Of a DNA stretch of 64,000 bases, positions 26,504 to 35,106 are shown in pieces. Numbering within the stretch: the first letter of the stretch is position 1; each line of letters starts with the position of its first letter. Below the pieces are notes generated by a model. The model did not search any database and had not been told where the DNA came from. It saw only the letters and a program-made list of their open reading frames with translations. Made by a program: the position numbers and the translations under genes. This DNA is from Comamonadaceae bacterium (GTDB taxonomy: Bacteria > Pseudomonadota > Gammaproteobacteria > Burkholderiales > Burkholderiaceae_C), in contig CANJNC010000013.1 of NCBI GenBank assembly GCA_947475685.1, positions 1 through 64,000 of the forward strand, read 5' to 3'.

Positions 26504-27322
26504 TTAGGGTTTTTGAAAGAAATGACGCATCATGGCTGCGTTAAAGAGTGTGCTTTGATCGATGTTGGGCAAGTGGCCCGCGTTGGCAATGATTTCCAAC
26601 TTGCTCTTGGGCACTAGACTTGCGATGTGGCTCATGGCCTGTGGCAAGGGGCCGTCTTTGTCACCAACCAGCAAGGTCATGGGCACTTGGATGCGTGGCA
26701 CTTGGTCCAAGTAATCAAGGGATTGGATGGCTTTGGCGCAGCCGATGAAACCTTCTAGAGTCGTGGCGCTGGCCGCTTGAATGAAGCGTTGTGAGACGAG
26801 GGGATTGTTTTTGACAAACTCTGCTCCAAACCATCTCTCCACGGTTGGGGCTGCAAGGGCTTGAACGCCATGGTCTTGGGCGATTTTGATGCGCTCATCC
26901 CAAGGCTTGGCAAAGTCAGGGGTCATGTCCGCACGGCCGTCGCACAAAAGCACACTCAAAAGTCTATGCGCATGGGCCAAGGCCAGGCCAAATCCACTCA
27001 TGGCACCCAAAGACAGGCCAACGTAATGGGCTTTGGCAATACCGAGTGCATCCAAAATGCGAATGCTGTCTTCAGCCAAATCGTTCATGTGATAGGGGGC
27101 TTGGGGCGCTTTGGACAAACCGTGACCACGGCTGTCCATGCAGAGCACTTGAAAGCCACAAGCGCTCAGTAAGTGCGACTGCTCTTGCCACATCATGGCG
27201 CTTGATAAAATGGAGTGGCTCATCAAAACCACTGGGCCGTGCTCAGCCCCTTGGATGTGCACAGCCAATTCGCCGCCAGGAATGGGGATCATTTTTGTAA
27301 GAATGGGAAATGTCATGTTCAT
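26504..27322 (-). CDS. Alpha/beta hydrolase (3-oxoadipate enol-lactonase-like)
   Basis: About 272 residues from ATG 27322 (or 27316). A longer frame reaching 27412 would run into the preceding Mo-subunit gene and is unlikely. The nucleophile is in VGLSLGAMSG, the acid is in LLVGDKDGPLP, and the histidine is in ANAGHLPNID. The organisation matches PcaD/BioH-type hydrolases, which open lactones or hydrolyse esters and thioesters of small acids. It lies between the Mo hydroxylase and an enoyl-CoA hydratase in one operon. Confidence 0.85.
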   Translation of the reverse strand: MNMTFPILTKMIPIPGGELAVHIQGAEHGPVVLMSHSILSSAMMWQEQSHLLSACGFQVLCMDSRGHGLSKAPQAPYHMNDLAEDSIRILDALGIAKAHYVGLSLGAMSGFGLALAHAHRLLSVLLCDGRADMTPDFAKPWDERIKIAQDHGVQALAAPTVERWFGAEFVKNNPLVSQRFIQAASATTLEGFIGCAKAIQSLDYLDQVPRIQVPMTLLVGDKDGPLPQAMSHIASLVPKSKLEIIANAGHLPNIDQSTLFNAAMMRHFFQKP

Positions 27323-27371
27323 TCGATCAAAGAGGGTTGGAGGGCCATAGTATCGCCTAAGCGTTTGGGGC

Positions 27372-29780
27372 TCAGGCCGGGGCCTTTGAGAGTTTTGATT
27401 TTTCCACAGCACTCCAAATCGCTTGGGGCGTCATGGGCAAGTAATCAATGCTGGCACCCATGGGCGCCAAAGCGTCATTGACTGCGCTGGCAATGGCTGC
27501 TGGGGCACCCAAATAGCCCGCCTCGCCTGAGCCTTTTTGTCCAAACTCGGTAAGGGGCGAGGGTGTGCAGTGGTCCACAATGCTGATCGAGGGCACCTCA
27601 TGCGCAGTGGGCAAGAGGTAATCCATGAAGGTGCCCGCCAAGAGTTGACCCTCTTCAGAAAAAGCAAACTTCTCCATCAAAGCCGCTCCCAAGCCATGGG
27701 CAATTCCACCATAGGTCATGCCATGCACCACATCGGGAGAGATCATCACGCCGCAGTCGTGTCCGCAGACATAGCGGTGTATTTGAACCTTGAAGGTGCC
27801 CGGGTCAATGCTTGCCAAAATCACATGGGCCTCAAAAGAGTGGCAGGGGTACATTTGAACGCGGCCATCGGCCGTGGGCAATTGCCCCCCTGTTGGCACT
27901 TCCCAGACAAATTTCTCTTGCAGTCCTGGCTCCATGCCGCTTGGCAAGCAGTGGTATTTGCGGTGCGCAATTTCAATCAAAGCGTCCCAAGACAGTTTGT
28001 GTTGAGGGGCGGCTTTTTCAAAAACACCCCCACCTTCAAAACTCAACTCTTGCACGTCGCGTTGCATGTTGTGTGCCGCTATCAGGAGCAGTTTGGTTCG
28101 AATTTTTTTGGCCGCTCCTGCCGCAGCGCCTCCAAGCATGATGGCCATGCGAGAGCCCACCGGGCTGTTGGAGGGTAGGGCGTTCAAGGAGTCCGCATGA
28201 AGAACACGAATGCTGTCGGGTTCACGCTCCAAGATTTCAGCAACCACCGTGGAGACCAAGGTCTCGTGGGCCTGGCCCGAGGAGGAGGTGCCCATCAAGG
28301 CGGTGATGCTGCCAGACAAATCGACCCGCACCAAACAAGAATCCATCCAGGTGGTGGTTTCGTTTTTGGGATTAAAGAGAGGCTCAAAGGAGGAGTTGCC
28401 GCCTGACGGCTCTAGGCAAGTGGAGATGCCAACGCCAGCGTGAATGCCTTTGGCTCTGAGGGCGTCACGCTGTTGCAGCAAACTCTCTAACCCCGCCTCT
28501 TTGAGCGCTTTGTCTAAAACGACCGAATAATTGCCCGAGTCATAGGTGGTGCCACTGGGAATCAAATAGGGAAACTCTTCATGGGAGATCATGTTGAGTT
28601 TTCTAAGTGCAATGCGGTCCATTTTGAGAAAGCGTGCGACTTTGTCAATGCCGGTTTCAAGGGCGTAGTTGGTGGGAGATTGCCCAAAACCTCGAACCGC
28701 CTCTTGAGGGGTTTTGTTGGTGAGCACGGCTTTGGCGTCGTACTCCACACTTTTGATCTTGTAGGGCCCCACGATGGCGCCCACGGGTTTGCCCAATTGG
28801 AGGGGCGAGCGGCCTGAATAGGCACCGATGTCTTCAAGCGCATGCATCCTCATGCTCAGGATCTCGCCATTGCTGTTGAATCCAAGGCACACATCAAAGA
28901 TGCGGTCTGGCCCTTGCATGTCACCTCCTCGCATATTCTCCAAACGGTCTTCAACCAAGCGCACGGGACGACCTAATTTTTTGGCCAAATAGGCCACCAA
29001 AATGGTGTGTTTTAAACCGCGTTTGACACCATAACTGCCTCCCACGTCGACATCAAAGTGCACGCGCACAGCGTTTCCGGGGAGCCTGAGCGCTTTGGCC
29101 ACTTGGTCTGGGAACTTGGGCATTTGGATGGAGGCCCAAACATCCAAGACCGATGTGGCGTCATGCCACTCGCAGGCCACGGCGAAGGTTTCAATAGGTA
29201 CAGTGGAGTTTCTCGCCCAATGCACGCGGTAGCTCAATTGGTGCTCACATCTGCTGAAGTCTTCTTCAACCGGGCCCCAGACGAATTTTCTGTGAAAGAT
29301 GACATTGGAGCCGTGCTTGGGGTGGACCAAGGGGGCATTGTCCAAAAGGGCAAGTTCTGGGTTGACGATGTGATCGAGCACCTCGTACTCAATGTCCACC
29401 ATCTCGGCCGCATCTTCGGCCAAAGCTCGGGTTTGAGCAACGACAGCGGCGACCCACTCTCCCGCGTAGCGTGCTGTTGCGATGGCCAAAGGATAGCGGG
29501 TGACTTGAGGGGCATCCACGCCAGGCAAAATGGGATCGATGGCTTCAAAGAGTTCCTCACCCGTCAAGACTGCATGAACGCCAGGCATGGCCAAAGCTTG
29601 GGAGGATTCGATCTTGAGGATCTTGGCGCAAGCATAGGGACTTGAGATCAGGGCCACGTGCAGCATGCCAGGGCGTTGGATGTCGGCTGCGTAATGACCT
29701 TGGCCAAGCACAAAGCGCTTGTGCTCCACCGCGCGGCGGTGTCGTCCAATGTATTTGAACGTGCTGCTCTCAGTTGACAT
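27372..29780 (-). CDS. Xanthine-dehydrogenase-family molybdopterin-binding (large) subunit, set 2
   Basis: About 802 residues from ATG 29780 (MSTESSTFKYIGRHRRAVEH), which overlaps the 2Fe-2S gene by 11 bases; an upstream extension is less likely. Motifs are VGGSYGVKRGLKHT, AVRGFGQSPTNYALE, TSSSGQAHETLVSTVVAE and the C-terminal GQKGSGEAGYLGAPAA with the catalytic glutamate. It lacks AYxCSFR, so it is not form I CO dehydrogenase. Gene order here is FAD-FeS-Mo, different from set 1 (Mo-FAD-FeS). The linked coxG suggests membrane attachment. The substrate is unknown. Confidence 0.92.
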   Translation of the reverse strand: MSTESSTFKYIGRHRRAVEHKRFVLGQGHYAADIQRPGMLHVALISSPYACAKILKIESSQALAMPGVHAVLTGEELFEAIDPILPGVDAPQVTRYPLAIATARYAGEWVAAVVAQTRALAEDAAEMVDIEYEVLDHIVNPELALLDNAPLVHPKHGSNVIFHRKFVWGPVEEDFSRCEHQLSYRVHWARNSTVPIETFAVACEWHDATSVLDVWASIQMPKFPDQVAKALRLPGNAVRVHFDVDVGGSYGVKRGLKHTILVAYLAKKLGRPVRLVEDRLENMRGGDMQGPDRIFDVCLGFNSNGEILSMRMHALEDIGAYSGRSPLQLGKPVGAIVGPYKIKSVEYDAKAVLTNKTPQEAVRGFGQSPTNYALETGIDKVARFLKMDRIALRKLNMISHEEFPYLIPSGTTYDSGNYSVVLDKALKEAGLESLLQQRDALRAKGIHAGVGISTCLEPSGGNSSFEPLFNPKNETTTWMDSCLVRVDLSGSITALMGTSSSGQAHETLVSTVVAEILEREPDSIRVLHADSLNALPSNSPVGSRMAIMLGGAAAGAAKKIRTKLLLIAAHNMQRDVQELSFEGGGVFEKAAPQHKLSWDALIEIAHRKYHCLPSGMEPGLQEKFVWEVPTGGQLPTADGRVQMYPCHSFEAHVILASIDPGTFKVQIHRYVCGHDCGVMISPDVVHGMTYGGIAHGLGAALMEKFAFSEEGQLLAGTFMDYLLPTAHEVPSISIVDHCTPSPLTEFGQKGSGEAGYLGAPAAIASAVNDALAPMGASIDYLPMTPQAIWSAVEKSKLSKAPA

Positions 29781-30285
29781 GGTGGCTCGCTTTCTTGGCA
29801 TCGCTCTCAGCCGAGTGTGCAGTGCTTGCATAGATCACGGCATCGACAATTTGTTGGTAGCCTGTGCAGCGACACAAGTTGCCACTGATGGCCTCGCGCA
29901 CCTCCTCAGGGCTTGGTTTGGGGTTTTCCTTCAAAAGTGCATGGCATGACACCAACATGCCGGGGGTGCAGTAGCCACATTGAAGGGCGTGCTTTTCACA
30001 AAAGGCGTCTTGCAAAGTGCTCATCTGTCCCCTTTGCGTGCTCAGACCTTCAACGGTGGTGATGTTCATGCCATCGGCTTGGATGGCAAACATGCAGCAC
30101 GAGCGCACAGGTTCGTCATTTAAAAGCACTGAACACGCGCCACAAACACCATGCTCACAACCCACATGGGTGCCAGTGAGTGCCAAGCTGTCTCTTAAAA
30201 AATCAACCAATGTCGTGCGGGGTTCTACCTCGCGCTCGTAATGCACACCGTTGACGGTCATGGCAAGGGGCAATGTGTGGTTCAT
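29770..30285 (-). CDS. 2Fe-2S (small) subunit of molybdenum hydroxylase, set 2
   Basis: About 171 residues from ATG 30285 (MNHTLPLAMTVNGVHYERE); a longer in-frame extension would overlap the FAD gene and lacks family similarity. Both cluster motifs are complete: GCEHGVCGACSVLLNDEPVRSC, then CGYCTPGML and CRCTGYQQ. It transfers electrons from the Mo centre to FAD. Confidence 0.92.
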   Translation of the reverse strand: MNHTLPLAMTVNGVHYEREVEPRTTLVDFLRDSLALTGTHVGCEHGVCGACSVLLNDEPVRSCCMFAIQADGMNITTVEGLSTQRGQMSTLQDAFCEKHALQCGYCTPGMLVSCHALLKENPKPSPEEVREAISGNLCRCTGYQQIVDAVIYASTAHSAESDAKKASHHVN

Positions 30286-30346
30286 GCGGGGGCTTTCCAG
30301 TAAAAAAAAGTTTGGGGTCTTGTTGCGCTGTGGGTTGGACCTGAGG

Positions 30347-31243
30347 TCAATGTGGGCTGGTGCTTGCGTGACCCTGGGCCATTTGAGCCGCTTGGTGCGT
30401 GGCTCGACACAAAAGCGTTTGAGCCAAATGTTTGCGATAAGCGCTGCTGGCATGCATGTCACTGCTAGGGTCGCACTCCTGAATGGCCGCTTGGGCGATG
30501 TCTTGCATCGACAAATCGGAGATCTTTTGGCCCATCATTTGGGTGGCCAAATGAGGAAACGCGCGAGGCGTTCCGTCGACGCCGCCCAATCCAAAACTCA
30601 CGCGTTTGATCACGCCAGAGGGGTCGAGTTGGATTTGACACGCTGCCGAGGCCATTGCAAAGTCCCCTTTGCGAATGGCGGTTTCTTCAAACGCCACCCC
30701 AATGTGTGGACCGCTCCAAATGGGCCATTCAATCGCACTCAAGCATTCATTGTCAGCAATGGCTGTGAACATCGGTCCCAAAAAGAAGTCTTCTGCCAAA
30801 ACCTCACGTGCACCAGCGTTTTTGCTTTGAAGATGGATCTTGGCGTTCAAGATCAACGCACTCAATGGCAATTCTGCCGAGGGGTCTGCATAGACCAAGC
30901 TGCCCCCAAGGGTGCCGCGGTTGCGGGTTTGGATGTGTCCGACCCAAGATAGGGCGTGCTTCAATAAGGGCACGTGTTGGTACAGTTGGGTGTTGAATTC
31001 AAGGTCTCTTTGCCTGACGCCTGCACCGATCAAGACGTGTTTTGCATGCATATCGAGTTGTTTGAGTTCACTCAAACGGTTGATGTCCACCAACCATTGC
31101 GGGCGGGCCAAGCGCATGGCCATCATGGGAACCAAACTTTGGCCTCCTGCGATCAATTTGGCCTCAGGGCCATGTTGGTCGATCAAGCTCAAAGCTTCAT
31201 CCATGTCTTGCGCCAAGACGTAATCAAAGGGTGCTGCTTTCAT
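30347..31243 (-). CDS. FAD-binding (medium) subunit of molybdenum hydroxylase, set 2
   Basis: About 298 residues from ATG 31243 (MKAAPFDYVLAQDMDEAL), which aligns with the usual start of CoxM proteins. IAGGQSLVPMMAMRLARP and TRNRGTLGGSLVYADPSAE are the FAD-binding motifs. It is the first gene of the minus-strand operon, divergent from the LysR gene, so its promoter lies in 31244-31629. Confidence 0.92.
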   Translation of the reverse strand: MKAAPFDYVLAQDMDEALSLIDQHGPEAKLIAGGQSLVPMMAMRLARPQWLVDINRLSELKQLDMHAKHVLIGAGVRQRDLEFNTQLYQHVPLLKHALSWVGHIQTRNRGTLGGSLVYADPSAELPLSALILNAKIHLQSKNAGAREVLAEDFFLGPMFTAIADNECLSAIEWPIWSGPHIGVAFEETAIRKGDFAMASAACQIQLDPSGVIKRVSFGLGGVDGTPRAFPHLATQMMGQKISDLSMQDIAQAAIQECDPSSDMHASSAYRKHLAQTLLCRATHQAAQMAQGHASTSPH

Positions 31244-31629
31244 GAAGGGGTGTCCCGTTGTATCTTTAAGCCACAGTCCAAAGCTTCGTGGCCTGGGCTT
31301 TTCTGTCAAGAAGTGAGTGAGGAGGCGTTCAAGTCCGCATTGGATGACCGCCAAAAGAAAACTTGTTAAATTCTATTTTAATGCCTGTAAAAGACGAAAA
31401 CTCACAGTTGTGGTGCTTGGTATTTTTTGATACGCATTGAAATTTGTATCGATGTGAGTGGAAAAGTCTGGAATATATTTTCATTGGCCAAGAGAAAAAC
31501 TCACAGCCTGAGTCATAATTGCAAAAGTTTGGGTGCGAAGGCCAAGTGTCTGGGCGAAAGAGCTCTGGGTCTAGCGAGAGTTTGATGCAGTAAGAGCTCA
31601 ACCCATGGGTCCAATCGGAGTTGACGGTT
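31244..31629. other. Divergent regulatory region between Mo-hydroxylase operon and LysR gene
   Basis: About 385 bases without a supported gene. The part from 31360 to 31520 is AT-rich and would hold both divergent promoters. It contains the inverted repeat listed at 31429-31450. The layout (regulator divergent from catabolic operon) is the classic LysR arrangement. Confidence 0.6.
31429..31450. promoter_or_regulatory. Candidate LysR operator (GATAC-N12-GTATC inverted repeat)
   Basis: GATAC at 31429-31433 and its inverse GTATC at 31446-31450 with a 12-base AT-rich spacer, placed between the divergent start codons. LysR regulators bind dyads near the T-N11-A type; the spacer here is longer than the classic ATAC-N7-GTAT, so this is only a candidate. 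Confidence 0.35.
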
Positions 31630-32574
31630 TTGAGAAAATTACCCCCTTTGAATGCGGTGCGGGCCTTTGAGGCGGCAGCCAGGCATGTGAGTTTTAGCAA
31701 AGCGGCCAAGGAGCTTTTTGTCACCCACGGCGCCATCAGCAAACAGGTCTCTTTGCTGGAAACTTGGCTTGGGGTGTCTTTGTTCAAACGCAATCAATCG
31801 CACTTGCTTTTGACCGAGGAAGGCAAGACCTTCTTGTCATCGGTGACCCCTGCTTTGGACCGCATCTCTGTGTCAGCAATGCAGGTGATGGATCAGACCC
31901 AGCCCATGCTGCTTCGCATCAATGCGCCTCCCACGTTCACGATGCGGTGGTTGATTCCTCGCATCTCCGCCTTTCAAAGGCGAACAGAGGGCTTGGAGGT
32001 GAAGTTGACCACCTCCACAGAAAGCATTGATTTTGAAGCGCAGCATTGCGATTTGGCCATTCGCGCGGCCTTGCAACCCTTTGCAAATATGCAAAGTGTG
32101 CCGTTCATGACCGAAACCATTGTTCCCATTTGTCACCCCGATTTGCTTGATGCAGGTGCACTCAAAACGCCCAAGGGGCTTGATCACCAGACCTTGATCA
32201 GTTATGACACGGAGCCGGTGAGTTGGCAGCAGTGGCGAGGAGGGGTAGGCGTGCTCAACAACTGGAGCGACTTGACGCAACACAGTACGTTGCAATTTGA
32301 GCAAATGTATTTTGCCCTCCAAGCGGCCATTGAGGGCTTGGGTGTCGTGTTGGTGCCTTTGTTCTTGGTGGCCGATGACATCCTTGCAGGCCGCTTGTGC
32401 GCGCCGTTTGGTTTGACAGGCAGCAGGCCGCGGATGTACTACGCCAATTTCCCAAGCAATTTGATGACGATGAGCAGCATAGAGAACTTTTGCGATTGGT
32501 TACTTAAAGAGGGAAAAGACACGGAGCACTCAATTGAGCAACTCTCCATCAGCATGGGTTGGGAAAAAAGCTGA
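31630..32574 (+). CDS. LysR-family transcriptional regulator (GcvA-like)
   Basis: About 314 residues. TTG 31630 is chosen because GGAG lies 9 bases upstream; the in-frame TTG at 31621 abuts it. The winged helix-turn-helix is LPPLNAVRAFEAAARHVSFS, then KAAKELFVTHGAISKQV and LGVSLFKRN. The rest is a substrate-binding effector domain. The sequence is closest to the GcvA/AmpR branch. It is divergent from the Mo-hydroxylase/CoxG operon and upstream of UbiD 3/UbiX, so it could control both. The effector is probably the pathway substrate. Confidence 0.88.
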   Translation: MRKLPPLNAVRAFEAAARHVSFSKAAKELFVTHGAISKQVSLLETWLGVSLFKRNQSHLLLTEEGKTFLSSVTPALDRISVSAMQVMDQTQPMLLRINAPPTFTMRWLIPRISAFQRRTEGLEVKLTTSTESIDFEAQHCDLAIRAALQPFANMQSVPFMTETIVPICHPDLLDAGALKTPKGLDHQTLISYDTEPVSWQQWRGGVGVLNNWSDLTQHSTLQFEQMYFALQAAIEGLGVVLVPLFLVADDILAGRLCAPFGLTGSRPRMYYANFPSNLMTMSSIENFCDWLLKEGKDTEHSIEQLSISMGWEKS

Positions 32575-32731
32575 TTCAAGGGCGTTCTCATACCCCATGC
32601 TTGGGTGTCGATTGCCTTAGGGTAAAGGAGCGCGCATCTGTGTGAGTTTTTCTCAACAGAGCACCTGGCATTTAAGCGACAATACAGTCAACGCATTTGC
32701 TGCCCATCACGCCATTCATTTTATAAAGTCT

Positions 32732-34363
32732 ATGAGTCAAGAAAACACCGGATACCCAGATTTACAAGATCATTTAAAGTCACTGCAGCAGCACGGGTTG
32801 TTACAAGTTGTAGATCGCGCCATTGACAAGGACTCGGAGTTGCATCCCTTGGTCAGATGGCAATTTGTTGGTGGCATGGATGAGGCGGAGAGAAAGGCCT
32901 TCTTGTTCACCAACATCGTCAATGCACAGGGCAGAAAGTATGACATCCCCGTGGTGGTTGGCGCTTTGGCCGCCAACCGTGCCATTTATGGCGTGGGCAT
33001 GGGATGCAGCGTTGAAGATATCCAAAAGAAATGGGATCAAGCCATTCAGCACCCCATTGCACCTGTTTTGGTCCATCAAGCGGTTTGTCAAGAAGTCATC
33101 CATGAAGGACAAGATTTGATCGGTGAAGGCAAGGGTCTTGATTTGTTGCCCATTCCGATTTCTACACCTGGTTTTGACAGTGCGCCCACCTTGACCGCAA
33201 CCAACGTCATCACCAAACACCCTGTCACGGGTGTCCAAAATATGGGCACCTATCGCTGCGCGCTCAAAGCCTCCGATCGCATGGTTGTCAGAATGGCCAC
33301 CCGTGTGGGTGGTGCGGGGGGTTATTTGCATTACCAAGAGTGGAAAAAAGCTGGTCACAAAACCATGCCATGTGCCGTGGTGCTCGGTTGCCCCCCTTTG
33401 GTGGCCTTCATGGGCCCACAAAAGCTTCCCATTGGTGTCGACGAGTTTGATGTGGCCGGGGGCTTGGCCGGTGTGCCCATTGAGGTCATCCTAGCGCACA
33501 GCGTCCCCCTCAGAGTGCCCGCCCAAGCTGAAATTGTGATTGAAGGTGAAATTGACTTGGAGTTCTTGGAGCCTGAGGCACCCTTTGGTGAGTCCCATGG
33601 ACACGTGGCTTTAGAGGAATTCAATTTGCCCATGAAGATCACTGCCATCACGCATCGCTTCAAGCCCGTGATCCCGTCTTACATCAGCCAAGTGGCACCT
33701 TCCGAGTCCAGTGTCATCAAGCGCGTGGCCTATGAGCCTTTATTCTTGTCTTACCTTAAAAACACACTTGGCATTCGCGGCGTTCAAAAAGTCTCCTTGC
33801 ATGAGCCTTTGACGGGTTTACTCAGAGTGACGGTGATCACGGTGGACCGAAAAATGCCCAAAACCGAAGTCTGGCGTGCCCTGTATGGTGCAGCCTTCTT
33901 CAAGGGAGATTGTGGCAAGATCTGCATCGCTGTGAATGACGACATCGATCCAGACAATGCAGACGCTATTTTATGGGCCATGGCTTATCGAATGAACCCG
34001 ACAGTGGATGTGCAAACGTTGGATCACCGTGGGCAAGGTCATGGGCCCAAGAGAGAAAACGACGGCGAAGAGGATTCGACCTTGCTCATGGACGCCACCA
34101 TGAAGTCGGACATGCCACCCTTGGCGCTGCCCACGCGTGAGTACATGGAGCGGTCCAAAGAGATTTGGCAAGAACTGGGTTTGCCCAAATTGCGCCCCCA
34201 AGCACCTTGGTTCGGTTACTCTTTGGGTGACTGGTTGCCCCAATGGGATGAGGCGGCCAAGCGGGCGGCGAGCGGTCGATATTTGGAAAACGGTTTGATC
34301 AGTTTAAAGCAGCAAAGAAACGACGTCAAAGCCGAAAGCAAGTTCAGACCCGATGAGCAATAA
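32732..34363 (+). CDS. UbiD-family (de)carboxylase 3
   Basis: About 543 residues from ATG 32732 (MSQENTGYPDLQDHL), the usual start of this subfamily. An upstream GTG at 32642 has a good AAAGGAG about 10 bases before it and would add 30 residues of unrelated sequence; it cannot be excluded. N170 and R175 (NMGTYR) and EAPFGES supply the prFMN/acid-base set. It is closely related to UbiD 2 (shared HPLVRWQF, AANRAIYGVGMGC, ESSVIKRVAYEP) but lacks the lysine-rich tail. The UbiX gene that would make its cofactor follows 26 bases later. Confidence 0.9.
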   Translation: MSQENTGYPDLQDHLKSLQQHGLLQVVDRAIDKDSELHPLVRWQFVGGMDEAERKAFLFTNIVNAQGRKYDIPVVVGALAANRAIYGVGMGCSVEDIQKKWDQAIQHPIAPVLVHQAVCQEVIHEGQDLIGEGKGLDLLPIPISTPGFDSAPTLTATNVITKHPVTGVQNMGTYRCALKASDRMVVRMATRVGGAGGYLHYQEWKKAGHKTMPCAVVLGCPPLVAFMGPQKLPIGVDEFDVAGGLAGVPIEVILAHSVPLRVPAQAEIVIEGEIDLEFLEPEAPFGESHGHVALEEFNLPMKITAITHRFKPVIPSYISQVAPSESSVIKRVAYEPLFLSYLKNTLGIRGVQKVSLHEPLTGLLRVTVITVDRKMPKTEVWRALYGAAFFKGDCGKICIAVNDDIDPDNADAILWAMAYRMNPTVDVQTLDHRGQGHGPKRENDGEEDSTLLMDATMKSDMPPLALPTREYMERSKEIWQELGLPKLRPQAPWFGYSLGDWLPQWDEAAKRAASGRYLENGLISLKQQRNDVKAESKFRPDEQ

Positions 34364-34388
34364 AGTCTAAGAACCCTTGGAGCATCTC

Positions 34389-35072
34389 TTGAAAAGTCTG
34401 ACCCCCAAGCCCAAAGTTGTCTCCTCAGGCACCAAGGGCAAGAAAAGCCTCTCGACCCAGGTCAAGACGGCGCCCCTCGCGTCTAAACACTCGTCCCAAG
34501 AGCCAAGGCGCTTGATTGTGGGCATCAGCGGTGCGTCTGGCATTGTCTATGGCGTGAGGATCTTGCAAGTCCTTCAGCACTCGGGCATTGAGACCCATTT
34601 GGTCATGAGCGACTCGGCCAAAATGACCTTGGCCACCGAGCTTGACATGAGCATCGAGGACGTTCAAAGCTTGGCCACTCAGGTTCACAATGCCAAAAAC
34701 ATTGGTGCAACGATTTCGTCGGGCTCTTTCAAGACCATGGGCATGATTGTGGCCCCGTGTTCAATTCGCTCTTTGTCAGAGATTGCCTATGGCATGACCA
34801 CGTCTCTTTTGTCCAGAGCGGCCGATGTGGTCCTTAAAGAAAGACGCCGTTTGGTCTTGATGGTGCGAGAAACACCCTTGCATGCGGGACATTTGAAAGC
34901 CATGATGCAAGCCACTGAAAACGGAGCCATATTGATGCCGCCCATGCCCGCCTTTTATGCCAGACCCCAAACGCTGGATGACATGGTCAACCACAGCGTG
35001 GGCCGAGCGCTTGATCTTTTTGAGATTGAGACGTCCATGGTCGCGAGGTGGGCTGGCATGGGCAAGAAATAA
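34389..35072 (+). CDS. ubiX: UbiX-family flavin prenyltransferase
   Basis: About 227 residues from TTG 34389, which has GGAG 6 bases upstream; an in-frame TTG at 34377 overlaps that site. The core begins RRLIVGISGASGIVYGVRIL and includes CSIRSLSEIAYGM, LLSRAADVVLKERRRLVLMVRETP and NHSVGRALDLF, all diagnostic of UbiX/Pad1. The enzyme prenylates FMN with dimethylallyl phosphate to make the UbiD cofactor. Odd point: about 40 extra residues rich in Lys, Ser and Thr precede the core. Typical UbiX is about 190-200 residues. It could supply all three UbiD enzymes of the window. Confidence 0.92.
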   Translation: MKSLTPKPKVVSSGTKGKKSLSTQVKTAPLASKHSSQEPRRLIVGISGASGIVYGVRILQVLQHSGIETHLVMSDSAKMTLATELDMSIEDVQSLATQVHNAKNIGATISSGSFKTMGMIVAPCSIRSLSEIAYGMTTSLLSRAADVVLKERRRLVLMVRETPLHAGHLKAMMQATENGAILMPPMPAFYARPQTLDDMVNHSVGRALDLFEIETSMVARWAGMGKK

Positions 35073-35106
35073 ATACTTCGATCACACCACAAACCAACGA
35101 ACTGCC

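Noticed and set aside
27372-31243. True CO dehydrogenase (Cox) operon, suggested by coxG and the three subunits
   Set aside because: The large subunit lacks the AYxCSFR active-site loop needed for the Mo-Cu centre, so CO oxidation is not supported.
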